Assembly (NCBI GenBank): GCA_014163555.1
Contig: JACJGO010000003.1
Span: 1-64,000 of the forward strand
Reading direction: 5' to 3'
Length of the DNA stretch: 64,000 bases
Source of the DNA: Flavisolibacter longurius
Lineage (GTDB): Bacteria; Bacteroidota; Bacteroidia; Chitinophagales; Chitinophagaceae
Within the stretch, counting starts at the first letter, position 1. Every line of letters begins with the position of its first letter. The translations under genes were made by a program, and so were the position numbers. The notes under the pieces are model-generated. The model saw only the letters and a list, made by a program, of their open reading frames with translations. It searched no databases and had not been told where the DNA came from. Shown here piece after piece: positions 63,627 to 64,000 of the stretch.

Positions 63627-63793
63627 CGGTGCTTTGCTGCCAAACTTCTGTCAATTCAAAAGGCCGGGATTCAGTTTTGTTCTTATTTCACCGCTTAATA
63701 TCCGGCCTGGTCTCATTCAGATAAAATAAACCTCAATCAGCAGGATCCATTGGCTTCGTACAATGACGTTGCTGATTTCTAAAAAAATAAAAA

Positions 63794-64000
63794 ATGAAAA
63801 ATATGAATATTTATGTAGCAAATTTTGATACCAATTGGAAAGACGAAGACCTGCGCCAGCTATTTGCACCGTATGGCGAGGTGGCTTCCGCTTCAGTAGA
63901 AATGGATCTTTTCACCGACAAGTCGAGAGGCTTTGGGTATGTGGAAATGCCGGATGAGGCCAGCGCACAAAAGGCAATTGATGCCCTGCACCAGAAAGAT
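63794..64000 (+). CDS. RRM RNA-binding protein 5 (3' end outside window)
   Basis: The frame from ATG 63794 reads MKNMNIYVANFDTNWKDEDL and then RQLFAPYGEV; an internal ATG at 63803 (MNIYVANF) is the more likely start by comparison with the other copies. RNP2 is IYVANF and RNP1 is RGFGYVEM. The gene runs off the window after 69 codons. It is the fifth RRM gene within 9.5 kb. Confidence 0.9.
   Translation, partial: MKNMNIYVANFDTNWKDEDLRQLFAPYGEVASASVEMDLFTDKSRGFGYVEMPDEASAQKAIDALHQKD

Overview
The window is a contiguous piece of a chromosome from a Bacteroidota bacterium, most likely of the Chitinophagaceae or a close relative. The evidence is a SusC/SusD pair, type IX secretion genes (porU, porV, gldJ, PorP/SprF-like), two T9SS sorting domains (type A on the first gene, CHU_C type on a second), lpxB, a RpoD of the short Bacteroidota type, and -7 promoter boxes of the TAnnTTTG class. 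No rRNA, tRNA, CRISPR array, insertion sequence or prophage was found. The window cuts a gene at both ends.

Layout. 0-4 kb: the 3' part of a large repetitive T9SS-secreted protein and a lipoprotein. 4-4.9 kb: a decayed copy of the start of a helicase gene whose intact relative is at 14.9 kb. 4.9-14.7 kb: an uptake and secreted-enzyme block with SusC, SusD, a VCBS/ASPIC-UnbV protein and a vanadium-haloperoxidase-like PAP2 protein. 14.9-19.5 kb: a ligase-associated Lhr-type helicase, a PdeM-like phosphoesterase and a histone-deacetylase-family enzyme in one run. 19.5-29.2 kb: a DUF5916-type barrel protein, a LexA-like XRE regulator, surE-small membrane protein-lpxB, an FRG-domain protein with a small partner, and outer-membrane proteins. 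28-41.8 kb: type IX secretion and gliding functions (PorP/SprF with a giant CHU_C protein, recG, porV-porU, gldJ). 41.9-51.3 kb: CAP and glucosaminidase proteins, then a stress island (KGG protein, SMR exporter, two YciE ferritin-like proteins, flavin/2Fe-2S reductase, DUF421, zinc alcohol dehydrogenase, SDR). 51.4-64 kb: an RNA-handling and cold-shock-like region with a DEAD-box helicase, a long cold-shock-domain protein, a divergent RpoD-family sigma factor and five RRM proteins. Interspersed there are a TetR/cupin/membrane-protein locus and several small unknown genes.

The most interesting non-genic signals are these. (i) Several imperfect inverted-repeat elements are built from short repeated words that differ between copies; one lies in frame inside the helicase gene. 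(ii) A second GC-rich hairpin element has an in-frame copy in the same helicase and an intergenic copy at 29.3 kb. (iii) A matched promoter plus leader (TTGG-N22-TATCTT-N12-TTGAGCCTCG) stands before two RRM genes. (iv) A 17-bp palindrome lies at the start of the TetR gene. Two small genes under 60 codons (DUF6728-like and DUF1328) are added from direct reading.

All assignments rest on motif and family recognition by eye. No database search, alignment program or folding program was run.
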